From Thermoplasmata archaeon (GTDB lineage Archaea; Thermoplasmatota; Thermoplasmata; Thermoplasmatales; Thermoplasmataceae), in assembly GCA_021818715.1 (NCBI GenBank), contig JAKATN010000004.1:1-64000 (forward strand): a stretch of DNA of 64,000 nucleotides, written 5' to 3'. Positions 1 through 7,675 of this stretch are shown here, in pieces (the stretch's first letter is position 1; each line of letters starts with the position of its first letter). Position numbers and translations under genes: made by a program. Below the pieces are notes generated by a model that ran no database searches, was not told the origin of the DNA, and saw nothing but the letters and a program-made list of their open reading frames with translations.

Positions 1-902
1 GACGTGATCCCGAGGGAAGTCAGGGAGTATGTCACGTAGAAGCTGAATCCCCAGCTTATCACCCCCACTATGACATTCAGGGACATTGCAAAGCCAAGTA
101 CCCTGTTCTTACCGATGGCAAAGACATCCTTCAGCATCCTGATCATGGTGAGGGTGCCCCTCTTCCCGTCCTCAAGTGGTATCCCTTCAGGGATCTCCCC
201 GTAGACGGACTGCAGGATTTCCCTGGCCTTCCGGTATCTTCCGCTGTAAGCCAGCCATATGGGCGTTTCCGGGATCCTGTATCTCAGGATTATGATCACG
301 GTTGCAAAGAAGCCGCCCAGTATGAAGGGCACTCTCCAGATCAGGTTGTCGCTGTATGTGGCGTAATAGAATATCATGCTTACAAGCACTGCAAGAATCG
401 CCGTCGCTGAGAACGCGTATGCCCAGAGGGAGTAGAATTTTTTCCTCTGGCTGTCGCTTATGAACTCATATATGTATGAGAACCCGGTTGCTACGTCCGA
501 TCCGAGGCCGAACCCCATTATCGTCCTGAAAATCGTGAACTCGTAGATGTTTGTTGACAGCGCCTGCAGGAATGCGGTCACCACGAAGATTATCATGCTG
601 TAGATGAACATAGATCGCCTGCCCAGCCTGTCCGTGAGCAGCCCACCGAAAATGGCGCCGAAGACCGCACCGATGTTCGCGGAGCTCACTGCCAGGGCCA
701 GCATTGCCGATCCGGGATCGAAATAGTTCCTGAAAGGGGTGAGGACTATTCCCAGCGCGGTAAGATCCCACACGTCAATGAAGATGCCTGCAGCAGCCAG
801 GAATATGAAGAGTTGCATCCTCAGGTTTTCCCTGGTGAAGACAAACTTCGCGACCGCTAAACGTGGATCCCCTTCCATCCCAGCGAAGAAGTTGCCTTTC
901 AT
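1..902 (-). CDS. MFS transporter, C-terminal part cut by the window edge
   Basis: A reverse-strand frame stays open from ATG 902 to the window edge, about 300 codons. It shows a short cytosolic N-terminus, a first membrane helix containing DVWDL, the loop 2-3 signature GGLLTDRLGRRS that marks the major facilitator superfamily, and after helix 6 the motif PETPIWLAYSGR seen in sugar/organic-solute porters. It is probably a proton-coupled solute carrier in the cytoplasmic membrane; the substrate cannot be read. The TATA-like element at 903-911 is too close to ATG 902 but suits ATG 878 (residue 9), which may be the true leaderless start. Divergent from the Tfx regulator. Confidence 0.85.
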   Translation of the reverse strand, partial: MKGNFFAGMEGDPRLAVAKFVFTRENLRMQLFIFLAAAGIFIDVWDLTALGIVLTPFRNYFDPGSAMLALAVSSANIGAVFGAIFGGLLTDRLGRRSMFIYSMIIFVVTAFLQALSTNIYEFTIFRTIMGFGLGSDVATGFSYIYEFISDSQRKKFYSLWAYAFSATAILAVLVSMIFYYATYSDNLIWRVPFILGGFFATVIIILRYRIPETPIWLAYSGRYRKAREILQSVYGEIPEGIPLEDGKRGTLTMIRMLKDVFAIGKNRVLGFAMSLNVIVGVISWGFSFYVTYSLTSLGIT

Positions 903-910
903 TATAAATA

Positions 911-950
911 TTGTTAATTCCTCTCGCTCGAGGGAGCATATTATTAACAA
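911..950. promoter_or_regulatory. Divergent promoter region with TTGTTAA/TTAACAA dyad
   Basis: Between the divergent MFS gene and tfx lies an inverted repeat: TTGTTAA at 911-917 and TTAACAA at 944-950, 26 bp apart, with a CTCGAG palindrome between them. The right arm overlaps the TATA-like TATTAAC for tfx (start 973). Such a dyad could bind the dimeric regulator next door; that is inference. Confidence 0.35.
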
Positions 951-972
951 CTTTGTTATAGTTAAGACACAA

Positions 973-1416
973 ATGAACGACAGTAGCAATTCCATACTCA
1001 CAGCCAGGCAGTGGCAGATCATCGAGCTCAGATCGGAAGGAAAGAGCACCAGGGAGATTGCCACCCTGATAGGGACGGGGGTGCAGAACGTGCTTGTTCT
1101 TGAGAGCAGGGCGAGGAAAAAGATAGAGAGAGCCAGAAATACGCTTGAAATTATTGGCAGGATGAACTCTGCCGCCACCATCCTCATAGAGAAAGGCACC
1201 CACCTCCTCGACGCGGCAAAAAAGGTGCTGAGTGAATCCGATCATGCAGGCGTGAAGCTGTCGGGCAATGTGGTTGACCTGATGAGCTCGATCAGGGCGT
1301 CGTGCCATGACATTATTGATAATGCAGTTCTCACCCAATCCACTGCCGTTTACGTGGACAGGGATGGCAGGTATTCAGTTCACAAATTTACAGATCTGCG
1401 CAACAGGGGTAAGTGA
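973..1416 (+). CDS. tfx: Tfx-family DNA-binding transcriptional regulator
   Basis: This 147-residue protein begins with the Tfx helix-turn-helix: LTARQWQIIELRSEGKS, then TREIATLIGT and VQNVLVLESRARKKIERA (residues ~10-55). This matches the archaeal Tfx family first described in methanogens. The C-terminal ~85 residues form the family's second domain. ATG 973 is chosen because the HTH starts right after it and a TATA-like TATTAAC lies ~29 bp upstream; the frame is open further upstream but without similarity. The gene is divergent from an MFS transporter, which it may regulate. It follows no operon partner; the next gene has its own upstream region. Confidence 0.85.
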   Translation: MNDSSNSILTARQWQIIELRSEGKSTREIATLIGTGVQNVLVLESRARKKIERARNTLEIIGRMNSAATILIEKGTHLLDAAKKVLSESDHAGVKLSGNVVDLMSSIRASCHDIIDNAVLTQSTAVYVDRDGRYSVHKFTDLRNRGK

Positions 1417-1591
1417 GATCTTCCCTGACCCGGACTCTGGCGCCTGGCCAAAGGCTGCAGCTAAATGGTGATGCATTCTACGCCCCCAGCTGTTCCGGTC
1501 CGCATGAAACATCTCCGGAGAATGATCGCCGATCCCACACGTCACCAATGCCAGGCTGGAAACATTATGAACGCCCACCCGATCAAGTACG

Positions 1592-2485
1592 ATGCAGCTT
1601 GAAAACCTGAAAAAAATTGGCGTTGTCGGATCAGGCGTCATGGGGCATGGGATTGCAGTGACCTTCGCCAGGCATGGTTACCATGTAATCATGAACGACA
1701 TTAGCGAGGATTTTCTCAGGAAGGGAATGGATTCAATAGTCAGCGGAAGATTCGGACTCCAGAAGCAGGTCGAGAAGGGCAGGATGACGGAAGCGGATCT
1801 GAAACAGACCGTTTCCAGGATATCCACATCGGCCGATATCAAATCCCTCTCGGAATGCAGCCTAATTGTTGAGGCGGTGACCGAGGACCTGAAAGTAAAG
1901 GGGGAGATATTCTCCAGGCTCGATTCCATATGCCCGCCGGAAACCGTGTTCGCGTCCAATACTTCAGGGATAAGGATTGACGACCTTGCATCATTTGTGA
2001 AGAGGGGTGACAGGTTTGTGGGCATGCACTGGTTCAACCCTCCCCAGGTGATGCAGCTTGTCGAGGTGGTAAAGGGGCCGCAGACTTCAGAGGAAACGCT
2101 GAAACTTGTCGTTTCCGTCTCTGAAAAAATGGGAAAGATCCCAATCACGGTGAACGACGGGCCCGGATTTTTCACCACCCGCTTCATCAACTCATGGTCA
2201 ATGGAAGCATACCGGCTTTTCGATATGGGGATCGCCGGAATCAGGGAGATAGACCAGATGTCGAAGCTGGCATTCGGTTTCCCCATGGGCCCGTTTGAGC
2301 TTGGGGACCTGATAGGGCTGGACACCATGCTGCACATAGCCGAATACATGTTCAAGGAAACTGGAAATGCAGCCTATGCCCCTACCCCGTCACTGGAGAA
2401 GCTTGTGCACGAGGGCTATCTGGGGAAGAAGGCCGGGAGCAGGGGGGGCTGGTACGATTACTACCGGATCGCGCCACTGAAATAG
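1592..2485 (+). CDS. hbd: 3-hydroxyacyl-CoA dehydrogenase (3-hydroxybutyryl-CoA type)
   Basis: This 297-residue protein oxidises L-3-hydroxyacyl-CoA to 3-ketoacyl-CoA with NAD in beta-oxidation-like pathways. The N-terminal Rossmann motif GVVGSGVMGHGIAVTFARHG (residues ~8-27) and an acidic residue after the second strand (MNDIS) bind NAD. The catalytic His is in GMHWFNPP, and the second half carries NDGPGFFTTRFI and GFPMGPFELGDLIGLD, all typical of the single-domain HBD family. Length is normal (~285-300). A TATA-like ACATTATG lies ~27 bp upstream of ATG 1592. It stands alone, so its thiolase and hydratase partners are elsewhere; an acyl-CoA synthetase occurs at the other end of the window. 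Confidence 0.93.
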   Translation: MQLENLKKIGVVGSGVMGHGIAVTFARHGYHVIMNDISEDFLRKGMDSIVSGRFGLQKQVEKGRMTEADLKQTVSRISTSADIKSLSECSLIVEAVTEDLKVKGEIFSRLDSICPPETVFASNTSGIRIDDLASFVKRGDRFVGMHWFNPPQVMQLVEVVKGPQTSEETLKLVVSVSEKMGKIPITVNDGPGFFTTRFINSWSMEAYRLFDMGIAGIREIDQMSKLAFGFPMGPFELGDLIGLDTMLHIAEYMFKETGNAAYAPTPSLEKLVHEGYLGKKAGSRGGWYDYYRIAPLK

Positions 2486-2554
2486 CCGATCCATTCTCCT
2501 GGCTGATCATTGATATGATGCCCTCATCTTCCTCCCTCATGGCAAGCGGTCTTT

Positions 2555-2692
2555 ATGGATGCCGCCGGCGATCAGGCTGCCTCGTCAGCGTTCAAGAATG
2601 CGGTTGTAGGGGATAAAGCAGATGATCACAAGGAAAAACGGGCCATGGATTTTTTCTGGGCCAATAAGCCGATCGGCGCAATGCATACCTGA
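2555..2692 (+). CDS. Possible 45-residue small protein or gene remnant
   Basis: A short open frame from ATG 2555 encodes a soluble, charged 45-residue peptide (middle part GDKADDHKEKR, end DFFWANKPIGAMHT). The same frame is open for about 15 further codons upstream, up to a TGA, and reads plausibly, so this could be the tail of a decayed gene. There is no TATA box at the leaderless distance and no Shine-Dalgarno. I do not recognise it. Confidence 0.25.
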   Translation: MDAAGDQAASSAFKNAVVGDKADDHKEKRAMDFFWANKPIGAMHT

Positions 2693-2694
2693 AA

Positions 2695-2703
2695 CCTTAA
2701 ATC
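2695..2703 (+). promoter_or_regulatory. TATA box for leader ORF/unknown gene
   Basis: CTTAAATC-like element centred near 2699, about 27 bp upstream of ATG 2727. That is the leaderless distance seen for many genes here. No comparable element sits 25 bp upstream of ATG 2786. Confidence 0.5.
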
Positions 2704-2726
2704 TCTTCTATGTCATGAATTGCGGA

Positions 2727-2789
2727 ATGGTGAAAGGTTACCTTCTTGCACACAGTTATGTATGTGATGAATTTGAAGGTGCTGAATGA
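2727..2789 (+). CDS. Possible 20-residue leader peptide coupled to next gene
   Basis: ATG 2727 opens a 20-codon frame (peptide begins MVKGYLLAHS and ends EFEGAE) whose stop TGA overlaps the ATG of the 312-residue gene as ATGA (2786-2789). A TATA box is placed for leaderless transcription starting at this ATG, so the mRNA would begin with the leader and the main gene would be reached by coupling. The arrangement is seen directly; function as a leader is inference. Confidence 0.4.
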   Translation: MVKGYLLAHSYVCDEFEGAE

Positions 2790-3724
2790 GGATTTCTGAA
2801 GCCTATCGGAAGCTTGACAGGCGGCTGATAATAGCGGTGAAGCAGAGCGAAGGCGTTTTCAGGGTAATCTCAACGCTTCAGGGCAGGACGCCTGCCTACA
2901 TTTTCGAGGAGAACGGCGAGGGATATCTCCAGATGTACTTTGACAAGGAGATGATGCCCCATGGAAGCCTTGCGGCCATTGTCGCAAGGAATGATGTGAC
3001 GGACAGGACATACTATTACACGCTTGCAGAAAAGATGGAGAATCCTGAGTGCATCGACACCATTCACCGCATTATGGCGACCCGATCCGTGACAATGAAT
3101 GACTCATACCTGATGAGGGGAGAACTGTTCTTGGATTTCAGGTTCCACAACAGCGTTGCGGCAGACATCATCGAAATCCTCTCAGGGAATGGCGAGAATC
3201 CCCCTGCATTCAGGCTGGAAAGCATGAGGGAATCTGAGGGTCTCAGGGAAAGGATGATGGGGATACATCGCGAATCCCAGCTCTCGCTCGTCAGGTACTC
3301 TGTCGATATGCCGGACAGCATCGGCCTTCTGAAATATCTGAAGAGCGATACCGGGGAGGTTGTGGCTGAGGTGGAGAACCGCCACATACCCAAGGGGGGA
3401 GCACGGATTATTCTCTACTCCACCAAACCGCTGGACTTCAGTGGCTTAACGGAGATCTCCAAAACAGACAATGTGTACGAGACTTATGCCGACGATCTTG
3501 GAATCCTGCGCGGAGGTGGCAAGGATAGGATGCTCAGGATCCCGAGGCTAGCCTTCTTCCTGACAAAGGAGCACGGAAGACTGGTGGATACCACCATCGT
3601 ACAGTCAACGGGGGCAGGCGATTACGTGTCCTACATAATGTCAATGAGCGGCACGGAGCACGATCTCAAGCCCGTTGTCGAACACTATTCAGCCCTGGAT
3701 GAAAAGGTGTGGGAGTGGCTTTGA
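2786..3724 (+). CDS. Conserved-looking protein of unknown function, 312 residues
   Basis: I do not recognise this soluble 312-residue protein. It has no membrane segment, Cys cluster or nucleotide-binding loop. The two halves each contain mixed alpha/beta segments (RTYYYTLAEKMENPE in the first, GARIILYSTKPLDFSG in the second), so it could be a sensor- or ACT-like duplicated domain, but this is a guess. A stop codon directly precedes ATG 2786, so the start cannot lie upstream in frame. It is preceded by a 20-codon ORF with an ATGA overlap and followed by a 152-bp spacer before a GNAT gene. Confidence 0.7.
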   Translation: MRISEAYRKLDRRLIIAVKQSEGVFRVISTLQGRTPAYIFEENGEGYLQMYFDKEMMPHGSLAAIVARNDVTDRTYYYTLAEKMENPECIDTIHRIMATRSVTMNDSYLMRGELFLDFRFHNSVAADIIEILSGNGENPPAFRLESMRESEGLRERMMGIHRESQLSLVRYSVDMPDSIGLLKYLKSDTGEVVAEVENRHIPKGGARIILYSTKPLDFSGLTEISKTDNVYETYADDLGILRGGGKDRMLRIPRLAFFLTKEHGRLVDTTIVQSTGAGDYVSYIMSMSGTEHDLKPVVEHYSALDEKVWEWL

Positions 3725-3876
3725 CGACCGGTTCCCGGGCGTTCACATCCCACAGCCTGCATTTCCCCGGTCGGATTTCGCTGCCGTTCCCAAAACCTGG
3801 GCAACCCGGATATTGAATGCCCGCAACGCATTTCCCTTGTCCACGCCGCGAAAGCTTATGCACCGGCATGCCCTGA

Positions 3877-4362
3877 ATGGCACGTAACCGTATGACAGGC
3901 GTGAAACTTGTTCCCGTGGATGAGGAGGAATTCAGGCGATACATGGAATTTTCTGTGAAGAATTATGCCGAAGAGAAGGTAAAATCTGGTAACTGGCAGC
4001 CAGAGGACGCCATGGAGAAATCAAGGCGGGCATTCTCTGAACTGCTGCCACGGGGAAAGGATACCCCCGGGCATTCTGTGATGAGCATCGTCCCGGAAAA
4101 TGGGGAGAGAGCCGGCATTCTCTGGTTCGAGGCTGAGAACAGGGAGTTGAAGGGCGCCTACATATGGGACATCGTGGTCTGGCCCGAACACAGGGGAAAG
4201 GGATTTGGGGAGGGCGCAATGCTTGCGCTTGAGGAATTTCTCAGGGCAAGGGGGATTAGGTCGATCAACCTCCACGTGTTCGGCCACAACAGCGTTGCCA
4301 TTTCCCTGTACGAGAAGCTCGGTTACAGGCCGACAAACATGAACATGCGCAAGCTCCTTTAG
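3877..4362 (+). CDS. GNAT-family N-acetyltransferase
   Basis: This 161-residue protein has the acetyl-CoA-binding signature of GNAT enzymes: strand IVVWPEHRGKGFGEGAML (residues ~107-124, core RGKGFGEG) followed by a helix, then NLHVFGHNSVAISLYEKLGY, the usual beta5-alpha4 segment. The substrate cannot be inferred. The TATA-like AAGCTTATG (3852-3860) fits a start at 3877; the internal ATG 3892 (MTGVKL) is also possible. A second GNAT and a RimI homologue occur elsewhere in the window. Confidence 0.85.
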   Translation: MARNRMTGVKLVPVDEEEFRRYMEFSVKNYAEEKVKSGNWQPEDAMEKSRRAFSELLPRGKDTPGHSVMSIVPENGERAGILWFEAENRELKGAYIWDIVVWPEHRGKGFGEGAMLALEEFLRARGIRSINLHVFGHNSVAISLYEKLGYRPTNMNMRKLL

Positions 4363-4389
4363 CAATCCGGTTGAATGCGTTGGTCAACG

Positions 4390-4397
4390 TTTATACT
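4390..4397 (+). promoter_or_regulatory. TATA box that fixes the HTH gene start
   Basis: TTTATACT centred at ~4393.5, 25 bp upstream of ATG 4419. It supports a leaderless mRNA and rules against the earlier in-frame ATG at 4371, which lies upstream of the box. Confidence 0.65.
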
Positions 4398-4418
4398 CAC
4401 GGGCGGGCTGACTCCACG

Positions 4419-5096
4419 ATGATTGAGATCTATGAGAAGGTAGCCGGCCAGATTGCCATGTCCGATGATCCCGGCATGGCAATACGCAGGTGGAGGGAGG
4501 AGTTCAAGATCGCCCAGGGGGAGCTTGCCAGGTTCCTGAACGTGTCCCCGTCGGTGATCAGCGACTATGAATCCGGGAAGAGGCGGTCGCCTGGCGTTGC
4601 CACCATAAAGAAGATTGTGAATGCATTTATCGAGATAGATTCAAGGAGGGGCGGATCCATCCAGAGAAGGTTCAGCAGCGGCGTTCCCATTGAAGCACTG
4701 ATCGACATAAAGGACTACGACAGGGATGTCGGCCTTTACAGGGTGGTTTCAGCGATCAGCGGCAGTAACATGTCCACTGTGGACCTTAACAGGCAGATTC
4801 GCGGATACACAATCATTGATGGCATCAAGGCTGCCCTTGCCTTCTCCTACCCGGAATACACCAAGCTTTACGGATGGTCAAGCCAGAGGGCCATCTTCCT
4901 TACCGAGGTGAAGGTGGGCAGGAGCCCCATGATAGCTATCCGCGCTCATCCGCTGAAGCCGGCAGCGGTTGTATACATACAGCCTGGAAACGTAGACCAG
5001 CTCGCCCTCAAGCTGGCAGAGCTCGAGAACATACCGCTGATAACCACAGAACTGCCAGTTCAGGAAGTGGTGAGGATAATGGCCGGCCTAAGGTAG
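4419..5096 (+). CDS. HTH (XRE/Cro-type) transcriptional regulator with large C-terminal domain
   Basis: This 225-residue predicted DNA-binding regulator has an XRE-type helix-turn-helix at residues ~20-75: AIRRWREEFKIAQGELARFL, then NVSPSVISDYESGKRRSP. This pattern is found in archaeal COG1709-like regulators. The C-terminal ~140 residues contain a beta-rich segment (YGWSSQRAIFLTEVKVGRSP) and may sense a ligand. Start 4419 was chosen from the TATA spacing. Its 3' end overlaps the convergent ftsY by 9 bp. The target is unknown. Confidence 0.82.
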   Translation: MIEIYEKVAGQIAMSDDPGMAIRRWREEFKIAQGELARFLNVSPSVISDYESGKRRSPGVATIKKIVNAFIEIDSRRGGSIQRRFSSGVPIEALIDIKDYDRDVGLYRVVSAISGSNMSTVDLNRQIRGYTIIDGIKAALAFSYPEYTKLYGWSSQRAIFLTEVKVGRSPMIAIRAHPLKPAAVVYIQPGNVDQLALKLAELENIPLITTELPVQEVVRIMAGLR

Positions 5097-5954
5097 GATC
5101 TTTGAAAGGTACCAGTCCGCGTCGAATTTCTGAAGGTCTGAAAGACCCTGCCCTACCCCGATGTACAGGACGGGCTTTTTCAGTTCGTTGGTGATTGAGA
5201 GTATCGCGCCGCCTCTTGCATCGGTGTCCATCTTGGTCAGCACTATGCAGTCATAGCTGACCTCGCTGAAGAACGTCCTGGCCTGTGAGACCGCGTCCTG
5301 GCCGATCATGGCATCCAGCACCAGCACTGTGAGATCCGGCTTTGAGACCCTCCTGATCTTCTTCATCTCCTCCATGAGGTTCCTGTTGGTCTGCATCCGG
5401 CCTGCCGAATCAATGAGCACAAAGTCCAGGTTCCTCGCCCTTGCATGCTCGATCGCGTCGAACGCAACCGCAGATGGATCGCTCCCCTGGGCATGCCTGA
5501 TCAGCGGTACACCGACTGCCGCAGACAGTTCTGCAAGCTGCTCAATCGCGCCTGCCCTGAAAGTATCCGCTGCCGCTATAACTGTTCTCTTCCCGTTTCG
5601 CTTAAGATATTCCGCCACCTTGGCAATTGTGGTTGTTTTTCCGGTGCCGTTGATGCCAAGGAACAGAATGACCGAGGGCTTGCGGTCAAAAGACAGCAAA
5701 TCAGGCTGGGAACCTGCCGAGTCTATTATCTCCGTCATGGCCGCCTTGAAAGCTTCCCTTGCCTCCTGTATGGCTATCTTCCTCTGCCTGGGAAGCCTCT
5801 TCTTTGCCTCCTCTGAAATCTTCTGCGCAGTGTCGTAGGAAACGTCTGCAGTCAGCAGTATCTCCAGTATCTCAGGTTCTAAGTCAGAATAAAGGATGGA
5901 ATCGGTCCTTCCAGAAAATACCGCCTGGAATCTCTTCTTCAGTGACTCAAACAT
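5088..5954 (-). CDS. ftsY: Signal recognition particle receptor FtsY
   Basis: This 288-residue SRP-family GTPase docks SRP54/7S RNA-ribosome complexes at the membrane for co-translational insertion. The helical N domain (residues ~1-85) is followed by the G domain with GINGTGKTTT (P-loop), DTFRAGAIEQL, DSAGRMQTN and TKMD, plus the closing GVGQGLSDLQKF. Long acidic N-terminal extensions seen in bacteria are absent, as in archaea. ATG 5954 is chosen; the preceding frame is the pfdA tail. It overlaps pfdA by 8 bp (ATGTTTGA), implying coupled translation in a pgk-pfdA-ftsY operon. The RNA partner lies at 18.1-18.4 kb in this window. Confidence 0.97.
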   Translation of the reverse strand: MFESLKKRFQAVFSGRTDSILYSDLEPEILEILLTADVSYDTAQKISEEAKKRLPRQRKIAIQEAREAFKAAMTEIIDSAGSQPDLLSFDRKPSVILFLGINGTGKTTTIAKVAEYLKRNGKRTVIAAADTFRAGAIEQLAELSAAVGVPLIRHAQGSDPSAVAFDAIEHARARNLDFVLIDSAGRMQTNRNLMEEMKKIRRVSKPDLTVLVLDAMIGQDAVSQARTFFSEVSYDCIVLTKMDTDARGGAILSITNELKKPVLYIGVGQGLSDLQKFDADWYLSKILP

Positions 5955-6378
5955 TTTGCTGTGTTCCGGACTGTTGCTGCAGCATCTGGTTGTAGATCGT
6001 TCCCAGGGCGTTGATTCTTCCCTCAAGCTCTTTTCTTCTCAACCGCAATGTCTCGGAAGAGGCGGAGAGTTCCTTCAGGTTGGCGTTCAGTTTCTCAATT
6101 GCTGCCTCACTCTTTTCATCCGTGAACACCCCTGATCCGATTGGGAATATCACCGTATCCGGGTCCTTGATCTCGGCTCTCACAAAAAGGCCGGAACCAA
6201 TGGAGATCTTTCCTTCGGAAGCCGCAGCGGACTTGAGGTTCGTAAGCACGTCAATTGTTGTCACAATCTCCGCCATAGCCATCTGTATCCTGTCCAGCTG
6301 ACTGCTGACCGAGGAAAGAAGATTCCTCGTGTACTCTATCTCCTCGTCGATGCTTACCCGGTTACTCTCTTCAACCAT
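5947..6378 (-). CDS. pfdA: Prefoldin alpha subunit
   Basis: This 143-residue subunit belongs to the hexameric archaeal chaperone prefoldin (GimC), which passes unfolded chains to the thermosome. Two long coiled-coil helices (residues ~8-50 and ~95-140) flank a central beta-hairpin region containing GSGLFVRAEI and PIGSGVFTDEK, which is diagnostic for alpha prefoldins. ATG 6378 overlaps the pgk stop by 8 bp (ATGGTTGA); the in-frame ATG at 6393 would overlap further and is less likely. Its beta partner is encoded at 13171-13539. Confidence 0.95.
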   Translation of the reverse strand: MVEESNRVSIDEEIEYTRNLLSSVSSQLDRIQMAMAEIVTTIDVLTNLKSAAASEGKISIGSGLFVRAEIKDPDTVIFPIGSGVFTDEKSEAAIEKLNANLKELSASSETLRLRRKELEGRINALGTIYNQMLQQQSGTQQNV

Positions 6379-7627
6379 GATACTTTCCCGCAAAGAATTT
6401 CTTGCTGGCCTTCAGGGCCTCCAGCACTGGCATCTCCTCACCCGATAAATAGCTTATCAGAGCTCCTCCCCCCGTGGACGCGTGCGAGATTTTACTCATG
6501 AGGTTGAGGTGCTCCAGCACGCTCAGGGTGTGGCCGCCTCCGGCAATCTTCAACCCCTTGTTCCTCGCAATTGCACGCACAACCTCAAAGGTCCCAACGG
6601 AAAAGTCCTCAAATTCATACATGCCCATGGGGCCGTTCATGAAGATGGCCTGGGCCCTGGAAATAGTGTCTATGTATTCCACTATGGTATCCACCCCTAT
6701 GTCAGCCATTACCTGATCATCCGGCACGCTTTCCCCTACGATAAGCCTCTGCTTTGAAGGATAAAGGACTGCATCGGTGGGAAGCATCACGGATTCCGGG
6801 TACCTGTTGATCAGGTCCCTGCACACATCTATGAGTTCCCTGTAGTTCTTGTTGTTCTTGACGATAAATTCCTGGTTCCTCTTTCCTATTTCGATGCCTT
6901 TTGCCCACAGGAAGGCGTTGGCCACCACGCCACCGGTGAGTATCCTGTCTATGGTTCCGTTCTTCAGGAAGCTGGAAGCTACAGAGATGGACTCATTTAT
7001 CTTTGCCCCGGCGAGAATGGCGATCTTTGGCCTCATGTCTCCCCCCATGAAACTGCTCAGCGACGATATCTCCCTGTTGATGAGTTCACCGGCAATGTTG
7101 GGGACAAGCCTCTGGAAACCGACAAGGGTGGTTTGCGGCCTGTGGATGGCTGGGAACGCATCGTTCACAAAGTAGTTCATCAGCGGCACGAGCTTTCGTA
7201 CCAGGTTCGACTGCTCCATTGCAGCAAGGTCCTTGCCGTCAATGTTCACTTCCTCCGAATAGAACCTGGTGTTTTCCAGCATCATAATTTCACCGCTGCG
7301 CATCTTCTTCACCTTTGAGGTGACGTAGTCCCCAAAAAGCGAATCCACGAAATCCACATTCCTGTCGAGCAGCGACTCGAATATCCTTGCATGCTCCCTC
7401 AGGCTGGTGAAATCCTCCTTGCCAGGCCTGCTCTGGTGGGCAAGGATTACCACCTTGGAGTCCGAGAGTTTCCTGATTGTATCAAGATGCGAATGAAACC
7501 TCGTAGTGCCAATGATCTCCCCTGTTACCGGGTTCATGGGTGAATTAACGTCCACCCTGAGGAAGACCGTGGATCCCTGCAGCTTGAAGTCGTCAAGAGT
7601 GAAATACTCCCTCTCTCCAGAAGCCAT
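6371..7627 (-). CDS. pgk: Phosphoglycerate kinase
   Basis: This 418-residue enzyme catalyses 1,3-bisphosphoglycerate + ADP = 3-phosphoglycerate + ATP. Visible are FLRVDVNSPM (substrate loop), HQSRPGKED, the domain-1 signature NDAFPAIHRPQTT, the nucleotide-domain segment GPMGMYEFE, and the glycine loop AGGGHTLSVL near the end. Its length fits archaeal PGKs. A TATA box (7648-7656) lies 25 bp upstream of ATG 7627, so the mRNA is probably leaderless. It heads an operon with pfdA and ftsY, each joined by an 8-bp overlap. That is unusual company: in many euryarchaea the position before pfdA-ftsY is held by ribosomal-protein genes. Confidence 0.97.
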   Translation of the reverse strand: MASGEREYFTLDDFKLQGSTVFLRVDVNSPMNPVTGEIIGTTRFHSHLDTIRKLSDSKVVILAHQSRPGKEDFTSLREHARIFESLLDRNVDFVDSLFGDYVTSKVKKMRSGEIMMLENTRFYSEEVNIDGKDLAAMEQSNLVRKLVPLMNYFVNDAFPAIHRPQTTLVGFQRLVPNIAGELINREISSLSSFMGGDMRPKIAILAGAKINESISVASSFLKNGTIDRILTGGVVANAFLWAKGIEIGKRNQEFIVKNNKNYRELIDVCRDLINRYPESVMLPTDAVLYPSKQRLIVGESVPDDQVMADIGVDTIVEYIDTISRAQAIFMNGPMGMYEFEDFSVGTFEVVRAIARNKGLKIAGGGHTLSVLEHLNLMSKISHASTGGGALISYLSGEEMPVLEALKASKKFFAGKYHG

Positions 7628-7647
7628 GCAGGGCTATCCGTCTTACG

Positions 7648-7656
7648 TATTATTTG
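7648..7656. promoter_or_regulatory. TATA element of pgk, possibly shared with a divergent small ORF
   Basis: TATTATTTG (plus) / CAAATAATA (minus) is centred at ~7652. It is 25 bp from ATG 7627 on the minus strand (pgk) and 24 bp from ATG 7676 on the plus strand, so one AT-rich element could place initiation for both. Confidence 0.5.
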
Positions 7657-7675
7657 TTTTTCTGTTCAATTGATC

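Noticed and set aside
775-1338. 187-residue open frame on the minus strand opposite tfx
   Set aside because: Shadow of the plus-strand Tfx gene, whose HTH motif is clear; no motifs or promoter on the minus strand.
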